Source: JAGVIE01 sp964520905
GTDB taxonomy: Bacteria > Bacteroidota > Ignavibacteria > UBA10030 > SZUA-254
Length of the DNA: 64,000 nucleotides
Reading direction: 5' to 3'
Assembly: GCA_964520905.1 (NCBI GenBank)
Contig: CAZFQL010000012.1
Span: forward strand, 68,007-132,006
Numbering within the stretch: position 1 is the first letter of the stretch; each line of letters begins with the position of its first letter. Under the pieces are notes generated by a model, which was given only the letters and a program-made list of their open reading frames with translations, was not told the origin of the DNA and made no database searches. The translations under genes were made by a program, and so were the position numbers. This document shows positions 25,101-32,970 of this stretch, piece after piece.

Positions 25101-25500
25101 CGATGAAAACACAGTCATCATTAAGGATGACCGAGTTGGCAATCTTTACCTGCAAGAATTTGCCGCAAGATATATTGAAGCCGGCGGCACAAACCCGATA
25201 GTTTTAAGTGTGAAGGAAATCGATAATGCAATCCCGACCGCATTCTCGTTAGCGCAAAATTATCCGAACCCATTTAACCCGACGACTAATTTTCAATTTT
25301 CAATTGTCAGCCCACAATTAGTTTCGTTAAAGATTTACAATGTCCTCGGACAGGAAGTTGCTACATTAGTGAATGAATTAAAACAGTCCGGTGTATATCA
25401 GGTAACATGGGATGCAGGCGGACTTTCAAGCGGTGTGTACTATTACCAGTTACATGCTGGCAATTTTACTGATGTAAAAAAGATGCTGCTTGTAAGATAG
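22114..25500 (+). CDS. Secreted phospholipase D-like protein with OB/DUF5689-like, Fn3 and T9SS domains
   Basis: 1128 aa. Signal peptide 1-25; an N-terminal beta-rich region of unknown type; an OB-fold/DUF5689-like segment at about 385-485 (LITVRGVVTSGSELG, IGDEVIVSGLV); an Fn3-like domain at about 610-680. Two PLD repeats then follow: HNK at 789-791 (LQHNKFIVIDYKGG, then TGSWNLTDPG) and HHK at 964-966 (FLHHKYALVDAE, then TGSHNWSNSAE). Both carry the HxK part of the HKD motif, so a PLD-type phosphodiesterase or nuclease active site could form between them. The T9SS type A domain is at about 1040-1128 (NYPNPFNPTTNF). The combination with an OB-like domain suggests extracellular nucleic acid or phospholipid cleavage; the substrate is not determinable. 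SD AGAAGGAAAG. Confidence 0.83.
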   Translation: MKVYRISFLLFIAILLTFPLSNIFAQGTITAVKIPTAIAGGGGAGTIGYPYAVFVQITGWTGAASSQAYVKIYSGTNNEYMWSSTSVWSNTTTYADANQPKVDIDASGNWSGWIYMKHNDNLGALGSIRAAKVGSTSTVRITSSAYTFTILNMTTTGGWIVRQISSAANKGIVAYSGGAIVGSYRTEDNTITEGYSYTSGGFKIAVPIGIIDSLVALNDDGLRYQSFNGPWTVTAGMETDAGTGGGTVGKGSATIEPTAIQGAIPGTLTLKLAGESPDTITKARVRIPSSWTWSQSMSDVNIEGGGTPSANVSGDTIEVSNLSLIGSDTMKLTITNLIPYDSTGYFTFLTETALHSDTVSAIATQPKIFVYGAPIPISIAKESDTLGIPLLNNTLITVRGVVTSGSELGAAAYIQDNSGGMVVYGSSFSSLVTIGDEVIVSGLVQPFRGLFEIVNPMLHSVVSRGNYIDPLIVTTSQIANDGIGGVEVYEGSLVRINSVTVTDTFNVSIPTWAVTGSGTNYRLHDATGYIDIRVSSLVDFANQSAPQGVFDVIGVVSQFKSTAPYIGGYQLMPRFSKDIISTGPIIAAVPEESNLQPTSLTISWLTLYPGTTELRYGKTNSYELGFIKLDDSLRLNHSIALGGLGVATIYNIQAFSTSGTDTTFAGNLIVSTTSASPTTGETNVYFNKSINSTVSSGETALGNFDLASKLISRINNAKRSIDASIYSLSGTVGATIANALVGAKNHGVNVRVIGEYDNRTTVPWSILSSNGIPVIYDLYGANDGSGLQHNKFIVIDYKGGAPESIWVWTGSWNLTDPGTTSDRQNVIEFQDVALAGAYTVEFEEMWGSNTQTPNSSVSRFSARKTNNTPHKFIIGGKNVECYFSPSDRTTAQIGKTLGKAQQSINAALLTFTRQDLADSIVNKKKAGKTTRVVLDNNTDTGNQYAYLLSNGVDVLLKGGSGFLHHKYALVDAEVMNGMSYTITGSHNWSNSAETKNDENTVIIKDDRVGNLYLQEFAARYIEAGGTNPIVLSVKEIDNAIPTAFSLAQNYPNPFNPTTNFQFSIVSPQLVSLKIYNVLGQEVATLVNELKQSGVYQVTWDAGGLSSGVYYYQLHAGNFTDVKKMLLVR

Positions 25501-25532
25501 CTAAAACCTCAAAGCCAAAGTTAAACAACTCA

Positions 25533-25568
25533 CCCTCAGGACATAAAGCATTGTCCTGGGGGTTTTTT
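25533..25568 (+). terminator. Rho-independent terminator
   Basis: CCCTCAGGACA (25533-25543) and TGTCCTGGGGG (25552-25562) form an 11-bp stem with one G-T pair, followed by six T. It ends the PLD-like gene transcript. Confidence 0.85.
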
Positions 25569-25618
25569 ATTGATTTTATCATTAAATGAAATATACAGGG
25601 AAAGCGAAGAAAAAAAGC

Positions 25619-25647
25619 TTGATTATTTGATAGGCATTCATTATAAT
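25619..25647 (+). promoter_or_regulatory. Promoter of the calcium-loop/Fn3 T9SS gene
   Basis: TTGATT at 25619-25624, 17-bp spacer, TATAAT at 25642-25647, about 77 bp before the start codon at 25724. Confidence 0.6.
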
Positions 25648-25723
25648 CAGGTAACGAGGAAGATAATCAAGATAGACCATTTCAGATAATTCAATTTAGT
25701 ATAATAAATAGCGGTGAGGTTTT

Positions 25724-28700
25724 ATGCGGTACATAAAATATTTTGTAATAATTACGATTTTCTTTACAACCATTTCTTTGTGTGAAACCCCGAGTCGGAA
25801 AAAGAATGGAGGTCGCGAACCATCCGATGTCATGGTAAGCTTTGCCAAGCGTATTAAACAGGGATTCAATTTACGTGTGTGGATGAGCAATCAAATGACT
25901 CTTGGCTTGGAAGCGTGGGATAATAACCCACCCGACGGAATTGGTTTGGAATATCCTGCTGGTTTACAGGTGGAACACCTCTATGGTGCCGGACCGAGAA
26001 TCGGTGCCATAATAAATGGTGTTATAAGAGTGACGGAAGGGTATAATGGTAATGATGCACGAAAAGAATTTTTACCTGAGTATACTCGTATTGTAAAAGA
26101 GCATTTCTGGCGGACAATTGCCGGCAGTAACGCTTATGACGTTCTGGGATATTCCGGATATTATTATAATCATAGTATCATTGTCAATCGCATAGGTATT
26201 GATGATGATGGTGACAGTCTTATTGATGAAGATGAACTTGATGGTACTGATAACGACGGGGATTGGAACCCGGCGGTTGATGATGTTGGCGCTGACGGAT
26301 TACCCGATTCTATTGAAGTCAGTTGCGATGGTGTTCTTTATGATCCTGTTACAAATCCGGATCCTGCTGGCGACGACTACGATCCTGCTGTTAAAGATAA
26401 ATGTCATCCTAATCCTGATGGAACATTTCCATACAAAAATAATAAGGATATTTGGACTGAGAAAAATGGAATCTCTGATCACGGTGAACCGAATGTTGAT
26501 GAAGATTATGGCGCGGTTTCCAATAACGATCTATATTGTTCGGCAACAGATACTTTCAGAACACCAATTATTTCAAGTCATGTACCGATGGGAGCGAAAG
26601 TATTTCAAAAATCATACGCATGGCAAACCGGTACATCGGCAGACGCCATTGTCTTTCTTGATTATAAGTTTATCAACCTTAACCTCAGCAAAACATGGCA
26701 GGATGCTTATATCGGTTTCTTTGCCGATATGGATATTGGTCCGATAAGTGTTCCATTGTATGCTCAAAATAACTATGCTGCCTACGATTCAGCAACACAA
26801 ACTGCTTATGTTCACAATCCTGTTGACATTGGTTCAACACCTTTAGGGCTTACACTACTTGAAACTTCGAAGTCACTGGATACTCTAAAAACTATATTTC
26901 AATGGTCAGATTTTACACATCGGGTTGATCCTGGCACGCATGATTCTGCGATTTATTCATGGATGAGTGGCGACGCATTCCCAGGGCAATTAATCGCGCC
27001 TAATCAGAGTGTTGATAGCCTTAGTGACACCCGAATCTTTATCAGCAATGGTCCATTTCAGGTTAATCCCAGCGATACAGTCAAGGTAATTTATGCGCTT
27101 GTGTCGGGTTACACCATTGACGATATGCTGAATAATGCCCGCCGTGCTCATCGCATTTACACCGCGGGTGGTTTTATTATGCCGGTTGCTGTTGCGTATG
27201 ATAGTGGTAATGGAACAGGTGTGCAAATTAGTTGGAATGCTGTCACAAGTTCTCCTTTTGGTAATGTAAACTCTTATCGAGTGTATTCTGGAACTACAAG
27301 TAAGAATTATACAGATTCCGTAACTGTTCCAGTTTCTAATTCATTAGGGATCCCCGGTTTGATTCAGGGTCAAAATTATTATTTTACGGTTGCAGCTATC
27401 GATATCAATGGTAACATCGGTGCACGGTCAGATGAAATGATGCTTGCTCCATCCAACCTTCCAAGGATCCCCAGCGGAGTAAATGTTACAATTCATGATA
27501 GAAACATCTTGGTTGGATGGAATAAAAATATCGAATTAGACTGGAAAGGATACAACATTTACCGAGCTACGTCGACGGATACAACGTTCATAAAATTAAA
27601 TAGCACATTTCTAATCTCTCCGGAATATACCGATGGTGCAGTATGGGGTGACAAATCATACATCTACAAAGTAACTGCTGTCGATAATAGTGATAATGAA
27701 AGCGATTACTCAAGCGAGGTCGTTGCTCACCTAATACCTCCTGCAGTGCCCGTACGGATATTATTATCTCCCGGAAAGAAATTTCTAAAAATCCAGTGGA
27801 ATGCGAATACCGAAAGTGATCTTGCCGGTTATAACATTTATCGGAGCATAGATAGCTTGACTGGTTATATGAAAATTAATTCAGTATTTTTAACTAAGCC
27901 ATTCTATGTCGACTCAAATGTTGTTCGAGGTAAGAAGTACTATTACTATGTGAATGCGACTGACTCAACCGATGGAGTGAGTGATTACTCTGCTATTGTA
28001 TCTGGACATACAGTTACTATGGATAAGGGTATCTTGGTAGTTAATGTAACATCTTGCTCTGAATCTCAAGCAGCAGCAGATTTTTATAGTTATCTTCTTG
28101 CGAAATATCCTCATACAGTCACATATATGGTCCAGGTAGGAGATTCATCATCGGTCTATGAACTTGGTAACTATTCGACTGTTTTGTGGGTAGGAGGAGT
28201 AAAACTAGACTACTCTAGGAGTTCACCATTCGCTTGCAGTCCCTTTTGGCAAAGGTATCCTGTCGGGTTTAAACAATATATTATTGGTGGAGGTAATTTA
28301 TTGATAGCGGATAGAGTTCGCATGAGATATCTATCATGGTTAACATTTATGAGTGAGGTGTTTGATATTAACCTTCTGGGATTTTTGCCAATGAAATTTA
28401 TTGGAGCTTATGGTGAAAACGGGTTTCCATCCGTAATGATCGATTCGCTCAAGTTACTTCCTGACACAAGTCTATCGGGTATGGACAGGTGTAGTTATGA
28501 TTCGACTGATCGTATTTTATATCGTTACCATTCCGATCCGTATGATTCAGTGTACGAGGGATGGGGAGTCGGTTTTGCTGCAAAAGATTCAACATTAAAA
28601 GCATATTACTTGGGATTCCCATTATACTCTTTGGATACAGCTAGTGCTCAAGCACTCATCGACAAAGTTCTTGGAGATTTTGGAGAGGTGACTGGAGTTG

Positions 28701-28987
28701 CTGACCAGAAAACCGGAGTTCCGATAGACTTCCGTTTATATCAAAGTTATCCCAATCCATTTAATCCCGCAACGAAGATTCAATTTGATATCCCAAAGGT
28801 AACAGACGTATCATTAATTGTTTATGACGTGCTTGGAAGAGAAGTCGCTCGTTTAGTCGATGAATCGAAACCACCGGGTCATTATGAGATTGTGTGGGAT
28901 GGAAGTCGGTTGGCAAGCGGTGTATATTTTTATCGGCTCCATACTACTAATTTCATAGCCGTTAAGAAGATGCTGCTCGTGAGATAA
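25724..28987 (+). CDS. Large secreted T9SS protein with Asp-rich calcium-binding-like region and Fn3 domains
   Basis: 1087 aa. Signal peptide at residues 1-21 (YFVIITIFFTTISLC). Around residues 160-190 lies an Asp-rich segment, IDDDGDSLIDEDELDGTDND, continuing with DNDGDW, like EF-hand/dockerin or thrombospondin-3 calcium loops. Three fibronectin type III domains span about 480-765 (GTGVQISWNAVT, NILVGWNKNIELDWKGYNIYR, LKIQWNANTESDLAGYNIYR). An unassigned ~200-residue domain follows (ILVVNVTSCSESQAAADFY). The T9SS type A domain ends the protein (SYPNPFNPATKI, GVYFYRLH). No catalytic motif is recognised; a surface adhesin or polymer-binding role is plausible but unproven. Confidence 0.8.
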   Translation: MRYIKYFVIITIFFTTISLCETPSRKKNGGREPSDVMVSFAKRIKQGFNLRVWMSNQMTLGLEAWDNNPPDGIGLEYPAGLQVEHLYGAGPRIGAIINGVIRVTEGYNGNDARKEFLPEYTRIVKEHFWRTIAGSNAYDVLGYSGYYYNHSIIVNRIGIDDDGDSLIDEDELDGTDNDGDWNPAVDDVGADGLPDSIEVSCDGVLYDPVTNPDPAGDDYDPAVKDKCHPNPDGTFPYKNNKDIWTEKNGISDHGEPNVDEDYGAVSNNDLYCSATDTFRTPIISSHVPMGAKVFQKSYAWQTGTSADAIVFLDYKFINLNLSKTWQDAYIGFFADMDIGPISVPLYAQNNYAAYDSATQTAYVHNPVDIGSTPLGLTLLETSKSLDTLKTIFQWSDFTHRVDPGTHDSAIYSWMSGDAFPGQLIAPNQSVDSLSDTRIFISNGPFQVNPSDTVKVIYALVSGYTIDDMLNNARRAHRIYTAGGFIMPVAVAYDSGNGTGVQISWNAVTSSPFGNVNSYRVYSGTTSKNYTDSVTVPVSNSLGIPGLIQGQNYYFTVAAIDINGNIGARSDEMMLAPSNLPRIPSGVNVTIHDRNILVGWNKNIELDWKGYNIYRATSTDTTFIKLNSTFLISPEYTDGAVWGDKSYIYKVTAVDNSDNESDYSSEVVAHLIPPAVPVRILLSPGKKFLKIQWNANTESDLAGYNIYRSIDSLTGYMKINSVFLTKPFYVDSNVVRGKKYYYYVNATDSTDGVSDYSAIVSGHTVTMDKGILVVNVTSCSESQAAADFYSYLLAKYPHTVTYMVQVGDSSSVYELGNYSTVLWVGGVKLDYSRSSPFACSPFWQRYPVGFKQYIIGGGNLLIADRVRMRYLSWLTFMSEVFDINLLGFLPMKFIGAYGENGFPSVMIDSLKLLPDTSLSGMDRCSYDSTDRILYRYHSDPYDSVYEGWGVGFAAKDSTLKAYYLGFPLYSLDTASAQALIDKVLGDFGEVTGVADQKTGVPIDFRLYQSYPNPFNPATKIQFDIPKVTDVSLIVYDVLGREVARLVDESKPPGHYEIVWDGSRLASGVYFYRLHTTNFIAVKKMLLVR

Positions 28988-29048
28988 TTATGAGTTGTGA
29001 GTGATGAGTTTTACGAATTGAGTGAAAATAACAAGTGGAGTGTTGATT

Positions 29049-29086
29049 ACCTCCGGGATCGGTTCAGTTGATCTCGGAGGTTTTTT
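29049..29086 (+). terminator. Rho-independent terminator
   Basis: ACCTCCGGGATC (29049-29060) pairs with GATCTCGGAGGT (29070-29081) over 12 bp with one G-T pair, followed by six T (29081-29086). Confidence 0.88.
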
Positions 29087-29104
29087 ATTCTTTGCCGGGT
29101 AAAT

Positions 29105-29133
29105 TTGCAAACCTTCGGAAATTGAGTTAAATT
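29105..29133 (+). promoter_or_regulatory. Candidate promoter of the zinc peptidase gene
   Basis: TTGCAA at 29105-29110, 17-bp spacer, TAAATT at 29128-29133, 36 bp before the ATG at 29170. Confidence 0.42.
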
Positions 29134-29169
29134 TCTCCACCTAATTTATTTATTCATTAAGGAGAATAT

Positions 29170-31254
29170 ATGAACGGTCGAATTATCGCTGTTTTGGCAA
29201 TCGTTTTATTATTATTTATTGCAGGGACGAACATTATGAACGCACAGGCATCGCAACTCACGTGGATGAAAGCCTCGGTCACGAAACTTGAAAATGAGCT
29301 TGTTAAAAAATTTAGTGAGGATCAACGGCTTCGCTTGGAGCGCGGATTGAAACAAGTCTCCGATTTCTGGCGGGCTGAAGATGGTGACGCCAGCGTGTTT
29401 GAAAATTTCGTGCAAACTAACTTTGCGGGCAATCAGAAGACCCTTGATGAAATGTTCAACCGCTTCGAGTATCTGCTTGAAAAAATGTACGGGCACATGC
29501 AGGAAATCGGGCGCGAGTTTCGCACGCAAGTCGATCTTGATTTGGGTCCAACACAACCGTTCGATGATACGTTTGCCGGCTACGATCCTTCCGCACATGT
29601 AATAGACGATTTCTTCCAGAATAAACTAGCTTTTGTTATTCTTCTAAACTTCCCTCTAACCACTCTCGACCAACGATTAACCGATGGTGAAAAATGGACC
29701 CGACGCCAATGGGCTGAAGTGCGGCTTGCACAAATCTTTTCCAAGCGTATTCCCGCCGAGGTTAATCTTGCAATTGCACAGGCAAGCTCGGAAGCAGATA
29801 AATATATCTCTGAGTATAACATCTGGATGCATCATCTTGTCGATAAAAAAGGTCATCGGCTTTTCCCGCCAAAGTTAAGATTGCTTTCACACTGGAATCT
29901 TCGTGATGAAATCAAGGCAAATTACAGCGATAAGAATGAGGGGCTTGTGAAGCAAAAGATGATTCAACAGGTGATGGAGAGAATTGTTACTCAGACTATT
30001 CCCGAAATTGTTGTCGATAATCCCAACGTCGATTGGGATCCATATGCGAACGAAGTAAAATTGAGTACCGTAAAAGATTCGGATATTCCCGCGAAACCGG
30101 ATATGACAATAACCAATTCACCCGAACCGGATACACGATATGCAACACTGTTAAAAACATTTACTGCATCACGGAAGCTTGATCCGTTTTCACCAACGGC
30201 GCCAACGTTGATTGCCCGGAGGTTCGATGAGAATCGCGAGATCCCCGAAGCGCGTGTTAAAGCTATGTTCGAACAAATACTCTCGTCGCCGTTAGCGATG
30301 AAGGTTTCGAAAATAATAGAAGCCAGACTCGGTCGTCCGCTTGAACCGTTCGATATCTGGTATAACGGGTTCCGTCCTCGCGGCACGAACACCGAGGCGC
30401 AACTCGACGAGGTTGTTTCAAAAAAATATCCGACGGCTGAAGCATACAAGGATGATATCCCAAATTTACTGATGAAGCTCGGATTCACAAAAGAAAGAGC
30501 GGAATATCTTGCCAATAATATTGTTGTCGATCCAGCGCGGGGTTCGGGCCATGCGCTTGGAGCCGGGATGAGTTCCGAAAAGGCACATCTGCGTACGCGG
30601 GTAGCAAAGACCGGAATGAATTATAAAGGGTTTAACATTGCCGTGCACGAAATGGGGCACAATGTTGAGCAAACATTTTCACTGAACAATATAGATCATT
30701 GGCTTTTGAACGGAGTTCCTAACACCGCATTCACCGAAGCCTTAGCGTTTGTTTTTCAGGCGCATGATCTTGAATTATTGGGACTCGCCGCACCGGATGA
30801 ACGAAACGAAGCTATGAAAGTGTTGAACGACTTCTGGGCAGTGTACGAGATAGCCGGTGTTGCACTTGTAGATATGGAAGTATGGCATTGGATGTACGAT
30901 CACCCGGATGCAACCCCGGGCGCATTGAAAGAAGCGACTATACAGATTGCAAAAAATATTTGGAACAAATATTACGCGTCGGTCTTCAATAAGAAGGATG
31001 TGGTTTTGTTGGGAATTTATTCGCATATGATCGATGCGTTCATGTATCTCCCTGATTATCCACTCGGTCATATGATTGCATTCCAGATTGAAGAGCAGAT
31101 GAAAAAGGGCGGTGCGCTTGGCGCTGAATTTGAACGTATAGCGACTGCCGGAAGGATTGCGCCCGATCTCTGGATGAAAAATGCTACCGGATTATTTGTC
31201 GGACCGGAGGCACTTCTTTCAGCGGCTGAGAAAGCGGTTACTGATTTCAAATAA
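29170..31254 (+). CDS. Secreted gluzincin-type zinc metallopeptidase (HEXXH...E)
   Basis: 694 aa with SD AAGGAGAAT. Signal peptide about 1-26 (VLLLFIAGTNIMNAQA). Zinc site: HEMGH at 493-497 with a third-ligand candidate E523 in PNTAFTEALAF, a 25-residue spacing that fits M3/M2-like gluzincins. The large helical N-terminal region also resembles the architecture of those oligopeptidases. FDIWYNGFRPRG near residue 390 is another conserved-looking block. It lacks a T9SS domain, so it probably stays in the periplasm or is attached otherwise. Substrate unknown. The family is one I know only as uncharacterised secreted proteins of Bacteroidota-like genomes. Confidence 0.72.
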   Translation: MNGRIIAVLAIVLLLFIAGTNIMNAQASQLTWMKASVTKLENELVKKFSEDQRLRLERGLKQVSDFWRAEDGDASVFENFVQTNFAGNQKTLDEMFNRFEYLLEKMYGHMQEIGREFRTQVDLDLGPTQPFDDTFAGYDPSAHVIDDFFQNKLAFVILLNFPLTTLDQRLTDGEKWTRRQWAEVRLAQIFSKRIPAEVNLAIAQASSEADKYISEYNIWMHHLVDKKGHRLFPPKLRLLSHWNLRDEIKANYSDKNEGLVKQKMIQQVMERIVTQTIPEIVVDNPNVDWDPYANEVKLSTVKDSDIPAKPDMTITNSPEPDTRYATLLKTFTASRKLDPFSPTAPTLIARRFDENREIPEARVKAMFEQILSSPLAMKVSKIIEARLGRPLEPFDIWYNGFRPRGTNTEAQLDEVVSKKYPTAEAYKDDIPNLLMKLGFTKERAEYLANNIVVDPARGSGHALGAGMSSEKAHLRTRVAKTGMNYKGFNIAVHEMGHNVEQTFSLNNIDHWLLNGVPNTAFTEALAFVFQAHDLELLGLAAPDERNEAMKVLNDFWAVYEIAGVALVDMEVWHWMYDHPDATPGALKEATIQIAKNIWNKYYASVFNKKDVVLLGIYSHMIDAFMYLPDYPLGHMIAFQIEEQMKKGGALGAEFERIATAGRIAPDLWMKNATGLFVGPEALLSAAEKAVTDFK

Positions 31255-31289
31255 AAAAGACCGGCGACTATCGATTATTAATTTGATTA

Positions 31290-31337
31290 ATATTTATTCC
31301 GAGAGTTCGAGCCTATATGAACTCCCGGAATAAATAT
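31290..31337. terminator. Long hairpin after the peptidase gene
   Basis: A 19-bp inverted repeat with one mismatch (31290-31308 against 31319-31337) and a 10-nt loop, 35 bp behind the peptidase stop. There is no T run on either side. It may be a processing or 3'-end stabilising hairpin, or a terminator of low efficiency. Confidence 0.45.
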
Positions 31338-31363
31338 CCGGTTCTTGAGTGTGGGAATATTAT

Positions 31364-31392
31364 TTGACTTTTTGAAAAATTACAGCTATTAT
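31364..31392 (+). promoter_or_regulatory. Promoter of the single-domain response regulator
   Basis: TTGACT at 31364-31369, 17-bp spacer, TATTAT at 31387-31392; the start codon is at 31417. Confidence 0.6.
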
Positions 31393-31416
31393 TCGATCAG
31401 ATAGACAGGATGAAGA

Positions 31417-31791
31417 ATGGAAAAAATAACATTACTCTATATCGATGATGAACCGGATTCGTTAACCACGGTAAAGATTGGACTTGAGGACAGGGGATAT
31501 GAAGTTCTCATTGCAGATAACGGCGCCGATGCGCTTGAATTATTAAAGACGCATACGCCGGATGTAATAATCACCGATCTTCGCATGGCACCGATGAATG
31601 GTTTCGAATTATTTCAGGAAGTAAAGAAAATGTCGCGGTTTGCCGATACACCGTTCTTTTTTCTTACAGCAGTAGATGATTATCTTGCGCAAAAATACGG
31701 TCATACGCTCGGTGTTGATGCGTATTTGACTAAGCCGATAGAACTTGAATATTTTGATTCTTTCATCAAAAAAAGATTATCAAAAACATAA
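31417..31791 (+). CDS. Single-domain response regulator (receiver only)
   Basis: 124 aa, a complete CheY-like domain with nothing added. Acidic pair DDE in LLYIDDEPDSL, phospho-acceptor Asp in VIITDLRMAPMNGFEL, Thr in FFLTAVDD, Lys in YLTKPIELEYF. With no output domain it must act through protein contacts or as a phosphorelay intermediate, possibly with one of the kinases in this window (inference). The acyltransferase gene follows 21 bp downstream and may be co-transcribed. Confidence 0.9.
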   Translation: MEKITLLYIDDEPDSLTTVKIGLEDRGYEVLIADNGADALELLKTHTPDVIITDLRMAPMNGFELFQEVKKMSRFADTPFFFLTAVDDYLAQKYGHTLGVDAYLTKPIELEYFDSFIKKRLSKT

Positions 31792-31812
31792 CGAATCCCG
31801 ATAACGCCTCAC

Positions 31813-32970
31813 TTGAATTCATCGATTCCATCACTCTCGATAGTACGATTCCAATTCATCGATCTTCTTCGCGGTTGGGCTGTATTCATAATGATCGAAA
31901 CGCATGTTGTGAACGCTCTACTGCGACCGGATATTAAGGAACAGTCTCTTTTTAAAATAGTTACATTCCTCAACGGTTTAGTGGCACCGTCATTTCTTTT
32001 CTGTGCCGGGTTTGCGCTTGCAATAACATTCCGGCGAAAGTGGAACGATTATACAAGATTTAGAAAACCCTTATGGCGCTATATCTTCCGTTTATTATTC
32101 ATTCTTGTTGTCGGTTATTCTCTTCATTTACCTTATTTTTCTTTGACACGGCTTCAGGATGTAACCGATCTCCAATTATGGATATCGTTCTTCCAGGTAG
32201 ATATTCTTCAAACAATTGCAGTAACATTGCTATTATTGGTTTTGCTTGCAGTCGTTACCCGCAGGGAATCGGTTTTCATTTATGCCGCTTCATGTATCGC
32301 GATGGGCATAATTTTTACCGCGCCGGTTATCAGGATGATGGATTATTCGATGTTTCCTGTTTGGTTCCGTTCATATCTCACACCTCTATATAAATCTCAA
32401 TTTCCACTATTCCTCTGGTCGGCATTTTTGATAGCCGGTACGATTGTAGGGCATGGGTTACTCAAATTAAAAGAAAGGGGAGTCGAGAAAAGATTTGTAG
32501 ATAACATTTTACTGTTTGCAGTAACGGCGATCATCATCGCGCTCTTTGCGGAGTTTGTTCCGGTTACTATTTATCCCGATCATAACTTCTGGCGTGCAAG
32601 CCCCGAGTTTTTCTTTGTCAGACTCGGATTAGTTCTGTTGGCAATGGTTGGTGTCTGGTGGTATGAGCAGAAACGGATTGTTCGCGGCACTTCCGTTTTC
32701 GCTTTATTCGGGCAAGAATCATTATTGGTTTATGTCATCCATCTTTTAATTGTATACGGTTACACTTATGAATGGAGTTTTGTTAGATATTTTGGTCCTA
32801 AGTTGAATTATTATGAGTGCATTGTTCTTTTCCTATGTTTAGCTGCCGCTATGTACCTGATGGCTTTCGGCTGGCATTGGTTAAAGGGATGGAATAAAAA
32901 GGTAGCGAAGATTGTGGAAGTAGCAGTCCTAACTGGAATTGTAGTTACATTTATTTTAAAAACAACCTAA
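31813..32970 (+). CDS. HGSNAT-like/DUF1624 multi-spanning membrane acyltransferase
   Basis: 385 aa from a TTG start; no ATG is available before the first conserved block and no SD is seen. The N-terminus carries the family signature FQFIDLLRGWAVFIMIETHV with a conserved His, followed by GLVAPSFLFCAGFAL. About ten hydrophobic segments are visible through the protein, including LLFILVVGYSLHL and VYVIHLLIVYGY near the C-terminus. Members related to heparan-alpha-glucosaminide N-acetyltransferase transfer acetyl groups across membranes to sugars; here the acceptor may be an envelope glycan. The gene's stop overlaps the stop of convergent surE by 4 bp. Confidence 0.7.
   Translation: MNSSIPSLSIVRFQFIDLLRGWAVFIMIETHVVNALLRPDIKEQSLFKIVTFLNGLVAPSFLFCAGFALAITFRRKWNDYTRFRKPLWRYIFRLLFILVVGYSLHLPYFSLTRLQDVTDLQLWISFFQVDILQTIAVTLLLLVLLAVVTRRESVFIYAASCIAMGIIFTAPVIRMMDYSMFPVWFRSYLTPLYKSQFPLFLWSAFLIAGTIVGHGLLKLKERGVEKRFVDNILLFAVTAIIIALFAEFVPVTIYPDHNFWRASPEFFFVRLGLVLLAMVGVWWYEQKRIVRGTSVFALFGQESLLVYVIHLLIVYGYTYEWSFVRYFGPKLNYYECIVLFLCLAAAMYLMAFGWHWLKGWNKKVAKIVEVAVLTGIVVTFILKTT

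Noticed and set aside
25533..25568. Additional CRISPR or REP copies among the intergenic hairpins
   Set aside because: These hairpins lack GTAG heads and have T runs; they are ordinary terminators.
26199..26747. 182-residue frame rich in Met/Leu/Ile
   Set aside because: It lies wholly inside the 25724 gene, in the Asp-rich GAT-repeat region read in another frame.
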